DNA from: Flaveria trinervia
Taxonomy: Eukaryota; Streptophyta; Magnoliopsida; Asterales; Asteraceae
Assembly (NCBI GenBank): GCA_025506515.1
Contig: CM046442.1
Span: 17,086,443 to 17,150,442 of the forward strand
DNA: 64,000 bases
Reading direction: 5' to 3'
The notes beneath the pieces were generated by a model. The model was not told the DNA's origin. It searched no databases and saw only the letters and a list, made by a program, of their open reading frames with translations. The position numbers and the translations under genes were made by a program. Each line of letters starts with the position of its first letter. Position 1 is the stretch's first letter. Positions 31,740-44,900 of this stretch are shown in pieces.

Positions 31740-34700
31740 ATGGCGTCCATGCAGCTCAAACCGCGACACAACTGTGTAGCTTACCTCACCAAATCGCCAT
31801 TCTGGGCTAAGTTCGATAATGCTATTGATCTTATGGTCCAGTCACCCTACAAAACGGCCTTTCTTCTCAATCCAATCCTTCATGCTGAATCCCTTAACCA
31901 GTTTTGGATGAACGTCACCATCACCACTGGGGAGAACAACACAGCGTCTCTCCGGTCGGTCATCAACAACCACGAAGTGGTCATCACTCCCGATATACTT
32001 CGTCAAACTCTACACCTGGATGATGCCACTTCTCCTGCTGGATATCCAAAGGGCACAACTGATTTATCCTTTGCCCACCATGGATATCAGGGAAACCTTC
32101 GTGCCTCCACCATACTGAAGAAACATTCCCATGATGCTGAACGTCTCATATTTCACATGGTAAATGTCTGTTTGGCTCCTAAGACTTCTTCTTGGGATCA
32201 AATGTCTACAAGGTGGCAGCAGGTAATGTACTCCATTCTTGAGAAACAACCTTCAAATTTTTCGGAAATACTATTTTCAGAGCTCAAGGATATGGCTCAA
32301 AAACAAACTGCTAACCGTTGGATATTATATCCGTGGTTCATAATGGCCATAATTGCAAACCAGCTTCAAGCGGAGGGACTTGTTGGCCTGGGAGTCCCTG
32401 CTATGGCTGTTTTGCCTGAAGTATACTCCCGGCACAACTCTGACCAATCACTCAAAATGGCTGCCAAGCTGCGCAAACCCACGCAGCTGGAACCAACAGC
32501 CACCACCTCCAAATCAAAAGTCCCCACCAAACCCACTCAAAAGAAACCCAAAGAGGTTACTCAGGGAAATGAGTCCCCTAAGGATGCCCCTGCAACACAA
32601 ACGCAGGCTATATCCACTGGTTATAACCCCCTAGTGGATATAAGGACTCTCCAGCCACAGCCGCTCAGGATTCCTCTCAAAAGGAGCCTGCAGTAACCTC
32701 AGAAGGGGTACCCACCAATCTGGGATCATCCTCATTGAGGAGATTGCCATTGAAGAGCACCATCCTCCCCGGTGTAGACTGCTTTTACCCCATCTCCCCA
32801 TGCAACCGCCCCCCAAAGTCCTACATTACTTGTTGCACAAGTGCTGACTCAGTTGCACTCCTCACCCCCTCCCCAGATACCAATTACTACTGGGAACACT
32901 TCTACCATTGAGGGGGAGGACCAAAGTGCAGCTGAGAACCCACAGCATAGGGGTTACAATGTTCCTTCTCCTAGTGTAGCAATGGAGATTGGAACTTCTG
33001 GTGAGGCTGCCACTTCTCCTGCGTCAGCATATGATCAGGTTGTAGTTGGTACCATTACTAAGACCTTACCAGAGGCAACTGTTGATGACGGACACAGTCC
33101 TGAGGCAGGAAGTCCCCAGTTCCAAGACAAAGGGGCACATGCTACAACTGAGCTACACTCAGTGCATGTTCATCCTGATCCTATCAGGAGGTCAGGTGAT
33201 TCAGTATCTACTGATGATGACCTGGGCTTCTTTTATGATGTAATCGCCCAAAACACCATCCTGGAAGAGGAGGTGAGCAGACTCAAAGAGCTGCTTTCCA
33301 AAACTTCTAAGGAACAAAGACCATCTGCCTCTACCACCTCACAGATGGCACCTCATCTGAAGGTCTCCCAAACACTTAGCCACTCCTACAACTAAGCCAC
33401 CTGCCTCTGCTTCTGGCACTATTTCTCAGGAACAGAACCCTCCTGAGCAAATAGTTGCTATCCTTCAAAATTCCCTCCCTCTCATCACACCCATAATCAC
33501 TGACATCGTGATCAAAGCCATTGATGAGAGGCTTTCCTCAGTAATACACCCATTGATAGAGGAGGTTGTGGGCAAACAACTTTCTGGCAATCAACCCCTT
33601 GCAACCAATGCAACCAAAAGGGGGAGATTAAGTCAGTGAAAGGAAAAAGAAAGAGGAGTACAAAGGAGAAAGAAAAGGAGAAAGAAACAGAAGGGAGATT
33701 AGTGGAAAAGGAGTTGGAGTTGAATGTGGAGACCGATAAAGAGAAGGAAAAAGAGAAAGCCTTGGAGCTACTGATAAAAGAGGCTGATGCCGAACACAGC
33801 AGATCAATGGACAACATCATTGATCAGCTGTTTAGGCAAGGCCATGACACCGATAAACTTGACTTGAGATTCGACGATTAGAGATTGAAGAAATCCAGAA
33901 TAGATGGGCAAGTTATGAAGTGTTAGAAAGAGAATGGCTTGAGATCATGATTAGATTTATTGCAAAATATCTTGGAAGATCAATGATCAAAATCAAAGCT
34001 TGGTCCAGGGACAGTATCTTGGCAATCACCACCAAGATGTTCGTCTGAAGCATATACTATGGGACTTGTTATCGAAGCTTTGAATGAAACAGGAGCAGGG
34101 AGCAGGACTGAGCTAGGCAAATACTCAAAAGCAACACTCACCTCCAAAATGCAAACTCAGCCTGTCAACATTCCCTCTCCAAAAACCACCACCACCACAA
34201 CACAAAACCAACTCCCTTACCATCTAAACCAACAGCCGATGATGCACCTAGGATGAAGAAGAGAAGTGTGTTGAGGCTAGAAGAAGAAGAAGAAGAGGAT
34301 GATGTGGAAGAAGATAGGCTGCCTCTGTCTGCAGTCCTAACGTTGGCTAAAGCCAAACCCATGCCCATCACTCCCACCTCACAGATGGAAGCTGTGAGAG
34401 TAAAGATTGAAGAAGAACAGCAGCAAAAGCTTCATGATGATGAAATGCTGAAAAGCATTGACAAAACTTATGTTGCTTCGTCATCAATTATTAGTATGAA
34501 GAAAGAAGCTCTGAGGTTGTACACCCTTGCTAACACATTTCAATATCAGAAGGAAAAGGTGAGAGTATGGCTTGATCCTAGGGTGGCTCACAGGATTGTA
34601 AAGAAAGACATTCCTTCGAGATACAAGGGCCAAGTCAAAAGGATCGTAGATGAAGAGATCACAGTGGTCCTTGTAGTATCACCCTGGGAGATTGTAAAGA

Positions 34701-35026
34701 CTTCAAGAAGGCCTATGAGACTAAACAACCACCCCAAAAGATGTTAGAGAACAGAATTATTAAAAAGGGGTTAGTCTACAAGAGGCTTGAGAACTTCAAA
34801 CAAAATGAGCTCAGTCTGTTACTTGAAGGGACTCATCCTGATGAGTTGCATACCGACAGATTACAACAGTTGAGCTCAAAAATGGTAAACAGCCAAGTAC
34901 ATCTCAGAGCTGTATGGGCAAGAAGGATTGTTTGATGGTGAAGCCGAGAACCTGACCATTGAAGAACAAATTATGTTTCTCAGAGCATACACCAGAGAAT
35001 CCTACAGGCTTATACATGGGAAGTGA
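31740..35026 (+). pseudogene. Downstream (SIRE-type, envelope-like) ORF, element G
   Basis: The ATG at 31740 opens an intact 318-codon frame (MASMQLKPRHNCVAYL start, conserved in F and C). Blocks: SPYKTAFLLNPI, LNQFWMNVTI, ITPDILRQTLHLDD, FHMVNVCLAPKTSSWDQ, NRWILYP, PEVYSRHNSD. After 32696 frames change and the sequence is Pro/Thr/Ser-rich, then KEKEKE-rich (33640-33760), then a conserved FIAKYLGRS block near 33957, an acidic EEEEEEDDVEED run (about 34280), and the C-terminal RVWLDPRVAHRIVKKDI to TRESYRLIHGK, stop TGA 35024-35026. Such ORFs in SIRE1-type elements are often called envelope-like; I see no signal peptide or transmembrane helix. Function unknown. Confidence 0.8.
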
Positions 35027-35231
35027 GTCTCATGGATGGGGGAACAGCTCATTGTCCAATTCCCCAATACAGAGCTCCCATCCATACATTGCCAACCAAA
35101 TCTTCAGAGACTCATTTCCAGGCCAGTGCTTATATGGGTCATCTTCTCAACTGATCAAGAAGGAAAAAGACCAACCATTCTGCCAACAATAAGTGGGACC
35201 TCAATAAAGTTAAAGGTTTTGGCTGCATTGG

Positions 35232-35242
35232 TTTAGGGGGAG
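35232..35242 (+). other. Polypurine tract, element G
   Basis: TTTAGGGGGAG two bases before the 3' LTR. Confidence 0.85.
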
Positions 35243-35244
35243 TT

Positions 35245-36162
35245 TGTTGGACCAAAAGAACCAATGAGCCGGATCAGAAAAACCTTTAAGTCCCACAGAC
35301 GTCACAACAACTACTGAAGACCACAACAGCTGAAGACAACAGCTGATTACAAAGTCTGAAGACACAAGTGCTGAAGACAAAGTCTGAAGACACAAGTGCA
35401 GAAGACAAAGTCTGAAGACACAAGTGCTGAAGACAAAGTCTGAAGACACAAGTGTTGAAGACAAAGTCTAAGACACAAGTGCTGAAGACAAAGTCTGAAG
35501 ACACAAGTGCTGAAGACAAAGTCTGAAGACACAAATGCTGAAGACAAAGTCTGAAGACACAAGTGCTGAAGACAAAGTCTGAAGACACAAGTGCTGAAGA
35601 CAAAGTCTGAAGACACAAGTGCTGAAGACAAAGTCTGAAGACACAAGTGCTGAAGACAAAGTATCAGACGTTGTCACAACAGCTGAAGAGGTCTTCTTCA
35701 GTAGTTGTGATGGTTTACCTTTCAGTAGTTTTCTTTGTTTCAAATTTGTAAAACAACTGAAGAGTATGTTCTTCAGTTGTTATTGTTTCAGTAGTTTCTT
35801 TTCAGTAGTTGTAATAATAGTTAACACTTAGCATTTTTGTAAGAAGATGTCAGTTGTTTGACATCTTCAGTAGTTGTGTTAACTATCAGTAGTTTGTGAT
35901 AAATTCTGTTAGATGTCACTATCAAGTGACATCAGCAGACGTCACATCTCTTATATAAGAGGTGTCGACCTAATTGTAATTGTCACATTCCGTTACCACG
36001 AAAGCGAATATTGAATGAATATATCTGCAGAATTCTCTCTATCTATAACCGTTTTTGTTCTTACATTGAATATCTTTTTGTTCTTGTGAATTGGCTAATT
36101 CATTGTTAGAATTCCGCTGCTATACTCTCTAATCAATCAAACGTAGATCACTGATTCTAACA
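35245..36162 (+). repeat. 3' LTR of element G
   Basis: TGTTGGACC to TTCTAACA, 918 bp. Contains a 28-bp tandem array at about 35345-35660 (about eleven units), palindrome 35912-35933, GACGTCAC 35938-35945 and TATATAA 35952-35958. Directly followed by CATTC. Confidence 0.94.
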
Positions 36163-38541
36163 CATTCTCTCATAGGAAGGGTGAGACACTAACTCAACAG
36201 TTTGAGTGGTTCTCTTGCTTGATCTTTGAATTAAAAATGGACAAACTATCTCTCACCCAACTCCATGGGAAATTGCTCACATTTGAGAGAGAGATAGAAC
36301 AGAAATGAAAACTGTCATCATCTGGAAAGCTCACTGATGATTTTGTACCAGGAAACACTACCTTGGTAAGTCATGAGTCAGAGTATGCAGGATCAGAATG
36401 CCACTATGATGAGCATATTGATTTCACCTCAAACAATTCTAATCATGCCTTTGTGAGTGTTGATTGTCATCCTGGTAATAATAGTGACAATCTATGCTTT
36501 ATCATGGATGATTTGAAGGGCATTGCTGATGATGATTTTGAAGAGATGGATATTTTGAGCCAATGGCCTTGATCAATATCAGATCTCGGAAATTCTACAA
36601 GAGAACTAGCAGGAATTTCCTGGACTCTCTGACAAAACCAAAGTCGGTTTTGACAAGAGCAAGTTGAAGTGTCACAAATGCCACAGGCTTGGACACTTTG
36701 CAAGAGAGTGTAGATCAACTGGACCTAACTCTTTTGCACCCTCTTTGACTTTTCCAAATAACAATTGACAATCGAGAGGGCAACATTCTGCTGGTTCTAG
36801 TCATTCATCACACCCTCATTCTCCTACATATTTTGTTCCTCAGGGTCAAATGCCATATCCTTATCCCTGCTATTATATGCCATAGTCAAATCAAGTTCAA
36901 GCTCCTATAGTACCACAATCTCATGCACTACCAGAACCTCAACCATCTCCATCTTAATCACAACCTCATCACAGCTTCTTCACACCTGGAGTCGTTGACT
37001 GGAGTAGCTTACCTGATAAATTGTCTGGTCACACTGAGCAATAGTATGCTGGTGCTAGTCAACATGGTGGTGAACACCCTTTTGGAAATCTTGCTGTCAT
37101 GGCCCTGGAGTCTACTGAGGGTTCCTGTTCAAATGCAACATCTTCACAGGTAACTCAGGTATCTTCACAGGCTAAAGCCAAGTTATGTTCTGAATCATGC
37201 ATAGCTGCCTTTGTCTTTATTAGAGAGGCAAATGTAGCATTAATAAATCAAAAACTTGACCTTGAGAAAACCATTTTCAAAAGAAAAGCTGAGTATGAGT
37301 CTGCTCTTAACAGAAAAAGTGATGAGATTTATAAGCTTAAACGCCAATTAAATGATGAAAAGGCCAAGCTAGAGGTTATTCTGGAAGACCACAGAAGTCT
37401 CAAAGAAAAACTTGCAGTGACCCAAGTTGAGTGTGAACGCTGGGTCACATCATGCAAGGGATTTGAAATGCTTCTTAGCAAGCAAACTGCTTCAAATGTG
37501 AAGTTTGGCATTGGTTACAACCATACTGCTCCACCAACAGACTTTACTCCTAACTCCATAGTTAAGTCTGAAAGTGAAAGCAATCTCCAAACCACATTAT
37601 CGTGTGAGTCATTCTCCAATGATAATCTAAGATCAAAGAATGAAACCAGTGTTAAGATCTCAACAAATAAATTGACTGATGGTCTAACTACTGAGGCTCA
37701 TATGAAGCTGAGTACTTCAGATGTTGTTCCTTAATGTACCCCAAGTACTGAAAGAGACCCAACATCTGAAAAGCATTTCAAATCAGTTGAAATACAAGGA
37801 CTAACAACTGCTGAGGAATCCATCGAACAGTCTATTAGGACGGATGGAAAACAGTTGAATTACTAGTCTTCAGCTGTTACAAATCCTTTAGTGCCTAGTA
37901 CTAATAGGAGGAAAGTACTGAAGATCACACCTTCAGTAGTTTCCACTTCAGCAGTAAAGATGTCCAAGATGAAGAATAAACCATGTGAAATTTGTGGTAA
38001 ATTCAATCATCTATCTGATGAATGTTGGTACAAAAAGGGTTTAAAGCTCCAAAGGGATAAGCTCATTAAACTAGAAATAAATAAAATTAAAACTGAGTTT
38101 AAGACCAAGTTTGTACCACAATCATCTCAACCTGATAAACCCAAGGCCTTACCCAAATCCACTAAGAAGGATGCGGTTTATCAAAAGACAGCTGATATTG
38201 TTCCTCATGATAAACATAAGACTAAGTCTGTGAAGCCTAAGAAGGAGGAAATGGTGGGTCACAGGAACTCATCAAAAACAAACTCTGGAGTGTCAAATGA
38301 ACTGAACGCTCGAGCTTCAAATCAGACACAGCTTGTTATCATGGTTCAGCATCTGTTGGGGAGAGTTAACCAACTTGAAGCCCATGTGATCAAACCACTG
38401 GAGAGGAATTCCAGGCCCAAATCCATTTCAGCACCATCTCCATCTTCATCAGCTGTTAATCATGAGAAACCAGCTATGGTTAAATGTGTTGATAAAGTCA
38501 GTCCCAAAACCAAAAAGGTTTGGGTCTCCAAAGCTAACTAG
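36163..38541 (+). pseudogene. gag: Copia gag part 2, element F
   Basis: Resumes with the SHRKGETLTQQFE block. About 100 bases of the core are missing near 36240, where KMDKLSLTQLHG replaces the stretch found in B and G. Stops include TGA 36306 and TAA 36956. Knuckle 1 CHKCHRLGHFAREC is at 36670-36711. Coiled-coil frame 37099-37734 (KRKAEYESAL, DEIYKLKRQL) ends in a TAA. Knuckle 2 CEICGKFNHLSDEC at 37984-38025 is intact. The tail KTKKVWVSKAN ends in TAG 38539-38541, followed by the acceptor-like TGCAG|G at 38555-38559. Confidence 0.86.
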
Positions 38542-41052
38542 TTCTTATGATTATGCAGGGTTCTTCAGCATGCCAAAGAAGCATCTGGTATGTGGACAGT
38601 GGAGGATCCATGCACATGACTGGGAGCAGCTCTCTTCTTCATGATTACTCTCAGGGAAAGAAGGGATTTGTCTCATTTGGAAATGATGCTAAAGGTTACA
38701 TCATTGGAAAGGGATTTGTGTCTAATGGAGATATTAGATTTGATGATGTCAACCATGTGGAGAATCTCAAATACAACCTGTTGAGTGTCAGTCAGATGTG
38801 TGACAAAGGACATGTTGCTCTTTTCACAAGCCAGAACTATAGGATTCTGTCTTCCAAGGTTCTGAGCCTGATTGACAAAGTACTGGATGATAATACTCTC
38901 CTGAAGGCTAACAGGATAGGAAGAGTATATGCCTTGGATCTGTCAAAGAAAATTGAGTTGAGAGGCCATCCATGCTTGTTCTCCAAGGCCTCTCTCCAAG
39001 AATCTAAACTGTGGCATAGAAGGTTGGGTCATGTTAATCTCAAAAACATGAATCAGCTGATCCACAAGAGTTTAGTGAGAGGTCTTCCAATAAAGGAGTT
39101 CAATTGTGATGAAATCTGCACTGCATGCTTAAAAGGGAAACAACATAAAGTTTCATTCCCAAACTTAGAAGAGTCCAAGTCTAATGCCTGCTTACAACTA
39201 CTGCACATGGATCTTTTTGGTCCTTTGAAGGTAATGAGTATGGCAAAGAAGAAATACTGTCTGGTAATTGTGGATGATTACTCTAGATATGTATGGACCT
39301 TCTTCTTGCATTCAAAGGATGAGGCTGCTCAGTCCATTATGAACTTTGTGTTACACGTTGAGAAGCAGTATTCCTACCAGTTAAGTGTGTGAGGAGTGAC
39401 AATGGTACTGAATTCAAAAACCACACTCTTGATGAGTTTTACTTGTCAAAGGGAATCAAGAGGCAGTATTGCATCCCAAGGACTCCAGAGCAAAATGGAG
39501 TAGTGGAGAGAAAGAACAGGAACCTCATTGAACCTGCAAGGTCCATGTTGGCTGATTCTGGTCTGTCACTGACCTTTTGGGCTGAAGCTGTCAATACAGC
39601 CTGCTATGTACAGAATAGAGCCCTAGTAAATCAAAGGTTGATGAAAACTCCTATGAAGTTTTACATCATTTAGCCCCTTTGATTTCATTCTTTAGAGCAT
39701 TTGGGTGTCCCTGTTACATTCTCAACACAAAGGATCAACTCCAAAAGTTGGATTCTAAGGTGGATGCAGGGTATTTTGTTGGGTATTCATCCACTTGCAA
39801 GGCTTATAGAGTATTCAACTGTCGGACAAAGATAGTTGAAGAAACCTTGCATGTGAAGTTTAATGAATCCCCTAAGGATACAATTCCACAAAACCCTGCG
39901 GAGTTGTTTGATCTGGACATTCTGCAATATGTTCCTTATCAACCACCTGCTGTTGCAGATCATATGAATCCATCATCTTCTGTAGCTAGTCATCCATCTG
40001 GTGTTACTGATGATGATGATGATATCAGTAATCACCTTTTCAAGTTTAGTGATCAACTGCCTAATTCAGCTAGACCTGATGTTTCTGTAGCTTCAGTAGC
40101 ACAATCCACAACAAATGCTGATGATATTTCTACAACTTCAACTTCCTTTGAATTACCATCTACTGATTGGTTTCAAGGAAATGCTTCACCATCACCATCT
40201 GTTGCTGCTGAGCCTGCTACAAACACTTGCACAGATCTTATTGTGTACCAAGATCTGAAGAATCACCCTATGTCTCAACTCATTGGTGATATCAATGCTG
40301 GCGTTTCAACAAGAAGTCAATTGTCAAATTTCTGCTTCTATGCTCTCTTCATTAGTCAGCAAGAGCCAAAGAACTATCACATTGCTTTAAGGGATAATGG
40401 ATGGGTTGAAGCCATGCAGCTTCAGCTTCTTCAGTTCAAGAAACATCAAGTGTGGGAACTGGTTCCTCTACCTCCAGGTAAGTGTGCAATAGGCACTAAA
40501 TGGGTGTTTAGGAACAAAACTGATGAAAATGGGCTTATTGTTAAGAACAAGGCCAGACTGGTTGTACAGGGGTTTTCACAAGAGGAAGGAATTGATTATA
40601 ATGAAACCTTTGCCCCTGTAGCCAGACTGGAAGAAATTTGATTGTTTTTAGCTTATGCTGCTTATCACAACCTTAAAGTTTTTCAAATGGATGTCAAAAG
40701 TGCATTTTTATAAGGGAAAATTAAAGAAGAGGTTTATGTTGCTGCAAGCTATACATCTCAGGTACTCTGGCTTCAAAACCAATTATTGGATTATGGCATA
40801 ACAGAGACTAAGACCCCATTGTTAATGAACAGCTCTTCAGCTCTTTGCATTGTCAAGAATCCTGTCCAGCACTCTAGGACTAAACATATTGAAATCAGAC
40901 ACCATTTTATTAGAGATTGTTTTGAAAAAGGTCTGATTGATCCAAAATTTGTTCCTAGTGCCGATGAGCTTGCAGACATTTTCACTAAGCCCTTGGATAG
41001 CACAACTTTCCAAAACCTAGTGTTAAGGCTTGGTATGCTGCAGCTAGAATAA
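38542..41052 (+). pseudogene. pol: Copia pol, element F, with RT/RNase H deletion
   Basis: Protease WYVDSGGSMHMTG at about 38590. GAG-pre-integrase and integrase are open from 38547 to 39392, then a frame change at about 39376 leads to RSDNGTEF and NGVVERKNRN up to 39673, and another at about 39655. Frame 39679-40641 gives the integrase C-terminal block YFVGYSSTCKAYRVFN, the acidic linker and RT start (WVFRNKTDENGL, LVVQGFSQEEGIDYNE). After KSAFL, a TAA, and KIKEEVY the sequence jumps at 40740 into RNase H (AASYTSQVLWLQNQLL), losing YVDD and most of RNase H. Stop TAA 41050-41052. Dead copy. Confidence 0.92.
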
Positions 41053-41944
41053 GTGACAACTATTGGTGATCTCAGCTCACAAGTACTGATGATCATTAGT
41101 TTATTATTGTCATATATAAGTACTGAAGTTATCCTCCCCTCAGAAGTTTTTAAAACTACTGAAGCTTAAGTAACTTCTCAGTACTCAAGTACTTTATTTG
41201 TTGAAACAGCTGATGTAGTTACAACAGCTGATGTAGTCACAACAGCTGTTATAGCCACAACTACTGATGTCAGAAATGCAGATAAGTACCGATGACCAAT
41301 GAAACGTCTGAAACTCAGATCTAAGTCTGATGAGTAAGTGTGGAGGTCAGACTGAAACAGCTGAAAAGCAATGAATTGACGACAACTACTGATGAGCCTT
41401 TTTCTCTTCAGTAGTTTCCCAACTGCTGTTTCCTTCTAAACAACTGAAGCAAAACCATGTCTTCAGTAGTTTCACAAGTACTGATGAGTAACACCAAGTC
41501 TTCAGTTGTTTACAACAACTGATGGTAAAACCAAAGTCTTCAGTAGTTTCACAACTACTGATGACTAATACCAGTCCTCAGTTGTTTCACCGCCTGAAGT
41601 CAAAACTGTCTTCAGTAGTTTTATAACTACTGATGACTAAATCTTCAGTAGTTTTAACTACTGATGACTAAATCAGAGACTTCAGCTGTTTCAACGTCTG
41701 ATGGTTAAAACCAAGTCTTCAGTTGTTTTATAACAACTGCTGATCACACCAATACGGTCAGTCATTCCAAACCTCTGAAAGTTAATACCACGTCATCAGT
41801 AGTTTCAACAACTGATGACTAACACCAAAACCTTCAGTCGTTTTCTAACCCTACCCTTTAAATACCTTATCCCACCTTTAGAGTTTTTACTTTCTTCTCT
41901 TCTCAAACCTAACGTTCAAAAAACTCTGTAACCTCTCTTCATCA
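41053..41944 (+). repeat. Spacer of element F with CAGTAGTT / AACTACTG words
   Basis: Same kind of non-coding array as 30914-31739, with about 900 bases of alternating CAGTAGTTT, ACTACTGATGACTAA, CAGTTGTTT and ACAACTGATG words. CCCTTTAAATACC near 41853 sits where a TATA-like box lies in G. Confidence 0.72.
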
Positions 41945-44900
41945 ATGGCGACCATGCAACTAAAACCTCAACACAACTGTGTCGCACATCTCACAAAATC
42001 GCCATACTGGACCAAGTTTCACAACGCCATTGATTTAATGGTTCGGTCACCTTACAAAACGGCTTTTCTGTTAAATCCCACTGTATATGCTAAATCTCTT
42101 AACCAATTCTGGACAAATGTCACTCTTGTCTCTGAGGAGAATGACACAGAGTCTCTTCAATCGTTGTCCATCGTCAAAAAGTGGTCATTACTCCAGACAT
42201 TCTTCGCCAAACCCTCAATCTGGATGATGCCACTTTCCCAACTGGTTATCCAAAGGGCACAATAGATCAATCATTTGCCTAGTATGGATACTAGGGTGAC
42301 CTGAGTGCATCTACCATATTGAAGAAACATTTCCAGGATGCCGAACGTCTCATCTTTCACCTGGTAAATGTCTGCCTTCCCCCAAGACTTCATCATGGGA
42401 TCAAATGTCCACACGGTGGCAACAGGTAATGTACTCCATCCTTGAGCAACAACCTTTAAATTTTTCTGAAATACTATTTTAGAGCTCAAGGATATGGCCC
42501 AAAACCAACTTGCTAACCGTTGGATATTATATCCTCGGTTCATAATGGCCATAATTGAAAACCAGCTTTAAGCTGAGGGACTAGTTGGTCTGGGAGTCCC
42601 TGCTACGGCTGTATTGCCTGAAGTATACTCCCGACACAACTCTAACCAATCACTAAAAATGGCTGCCAAGCTGCGCAAACCCACGCAGCTGGAACCCACA
42701 GCCACCACCTCCAAATCCAAAGTCCCCACCAAACCCACTAAAAAGAAGACAAAAAAGGCTACTCAGGGAAATGAGTCCCCTGAGGATGCCCCTGCACCAC
42801 AAACGCCGGCTATATCCACTGGTTATAACCCCCTAGTGGATACAAGGACTTCACCAGCCACAGCCGCTCAGGATTCCTCTCAAAAGGAGCCTGCAACAAC
42901 CAAAGAAGGGGTACCCACTAATCTAGGATCTTCCTTATTTGAGGAGATTGCCATTGAAGAGCACCATTCTCCCCAGGTGCACACTGCTTTTACCCCATCT
43001 CCCACTGCAACCGCCCCTACAAAGTCCTACTCTCATTATTGCAAACGTGCTGACTCAGCTGCATGCCTCTCCTCCTCCCCAACAAAAACCAACAAAGGGG
43101 AAAACCACAGCAATTGAGGAAGAGGATCAACATGCTTCTGACAGCCCACAGCACAAGGGTTTAACTGTTCTATCTCCTGGTGTGGATATGGAGACCAGAA
43201 CATCTGGTGAGGCTGCCACCTCTTCTGAATCAGCACATGATCAGATGAGGCTAGTAACTCTGCTAAGACCTCACCAGAGGCAACAGCTGATGAAGGACAT
43301 CGTCCTGAGGCTGGAAGTCCCCAGTTCCAAGAAAAAGGGGCACATGCTAAAACTGGTCTACATCCAGTGCATGTACATCGTGCTACAAGCAGGAGGTCAG
43401 GTGATTCAGCATCTGCTGATGATGACCTGGGCTTCTTTTATGATGTTCTGGCCCAGAACACAATTCTTGAGGAAGAAGTCAGTAGACTACAAAGACTACT
43501 TGACCAATTCTCTCAAGAAGCAAGTCCATCTGCCACCAACATAAACCCACAGATGGCACCTTCACCTGAAGGTCTCCACACACTCAGCCACTCAAAACTC
43601 CCAAGCCACCACCTTCTGTTTCTGGCACTGCTTCTCAGGGACAGAACCCCTCTAAGCAAACAGTTGCTATCTTTCAGCAAACCCTACCTCTCATCACCCC
43701 AATGATCACAGACATTATGATCAAAACCATGGATCAGAGGCTTCCCTCAATCATACAACCCCTGGTGGAGGAGATTGTGAGCACCAGGCTTTCTGCTACT
43801 CAAACCCTTGCAACCAATGCAACCAAAAAGGGGGAGAGTCAGTCAGTGAAAGCAAAGAGGAAGAGCATAGAGGGGAAGAAAGAAAAGGAGACTGAGAAGG
43901 AAGAGGAGTTTGTTAAGGGAGCTGACATTGATCAAAGGAAGAGCATAGAGGGGAAGAAACAAAAGGAGACTGGGAAGGAAGAGGAGTTTGTGAAGGGAGC
44001 TGACATGATCAAGTGGGTGAAAGTCACAAAGACTTTCATGTCACATATAAGAAGAGGAAGGTTGAAGGAAAAGAAAAAGAACTCGAACTCGATGAGATGA
44101 TCAAAATGGCAGATGCTACACACAGTAAATCAATGGACTCCATTATTGATCAACTGTATAGACAGGGGTTCGATACTGCACAGCTTGACTCAGAGATTAG
44201 GAGACTTGAAGTGAAGAATTAACTCCAGATGGGCAAGTTATGACGCATTAGAAAGAGAAAGACTAGAGATCATGATCAGATTCATTGCAAAGTACCTTGG
44301 GAGATCATTGATCGAGATTAAGTCATGGACCAGGGACAGTATCTTGGTATAACCACCAAGATCTGTTCGTCTGAAGCATACACTAAGGGATTGGTGATTG
44401 AAGCACTAAATGAGGCAGGTGCTGGGAATAGAAAGGAACTAGCAAAACACTCAAAAGCCTCACACACTACAAGAATGCTAGAACAACCTGCAAAACCTCC
44501 CACTTCAAAATCACCACTACCACAACCCACTAAACCAATTCCTTTACCCTCAAAACAACAGCCGATGATGCACCCAAGAAGAAGAAGAGAAGGGTGTTGA
44601 GGCTAGAAGAAGAAGAAGAAGAGGATGATGAGCAAGAAGATAGGCTGCCTCTTTCTGCAGTCCTAACTTTGCCTAAAGCCAAACCTATGCCCATCACTCC
44701 CACCTTAAAGATGGAAGCTGTGAGAGTAAAGATAGAAGAAGAACAGCAGCAAAAGCTTCATGATGATGAGATGCTGAAAAGCATAGACAAAACTTATGCT
44801 GCTTCTTCATCAATAATCAGTATGAAGAAGAAGCTCTGAGATTGTACACCCTTGCTAACACATTTCAATATCAAAAGGAAAAGGTGAGAATATGGCCTGA

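Larger units (their letters stand above)
23660..36162 (+). mobile_element. Element G: Copia, TGTTGGACC family, innermost insertion
   Basis: LTRs 23660-24521 and 35245-36162, perfect duplication CATTC (23655-23659 and 36163-36167). Total 12,503 bp with PBS, gag, pol, spacer, downstream ORF and polypurine tract, and no large deletion seen: the most complete copy in the window. Damage is limited to point stops and small frameshifts. By position it is the last arrival in the nest. Outside the tandem array the two LTRs differ by about ten substitutions in some 520 bases by eye, so it is not brand new. Confidence 0.96.

Noticed and set aside
31740..35026. Calling the downstream ORF a retroviral envelope gene
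   Set aside because: No signal peptide, transmembrane helix or fusion-type motif is visible. Only the position matches envelope-like ORFs of SIRE1-type elements.
35345..35660. CRISPR-like direct repeats
   Set aside because: Units are contiguous with no unique spacers, and lie in a plant LTR.
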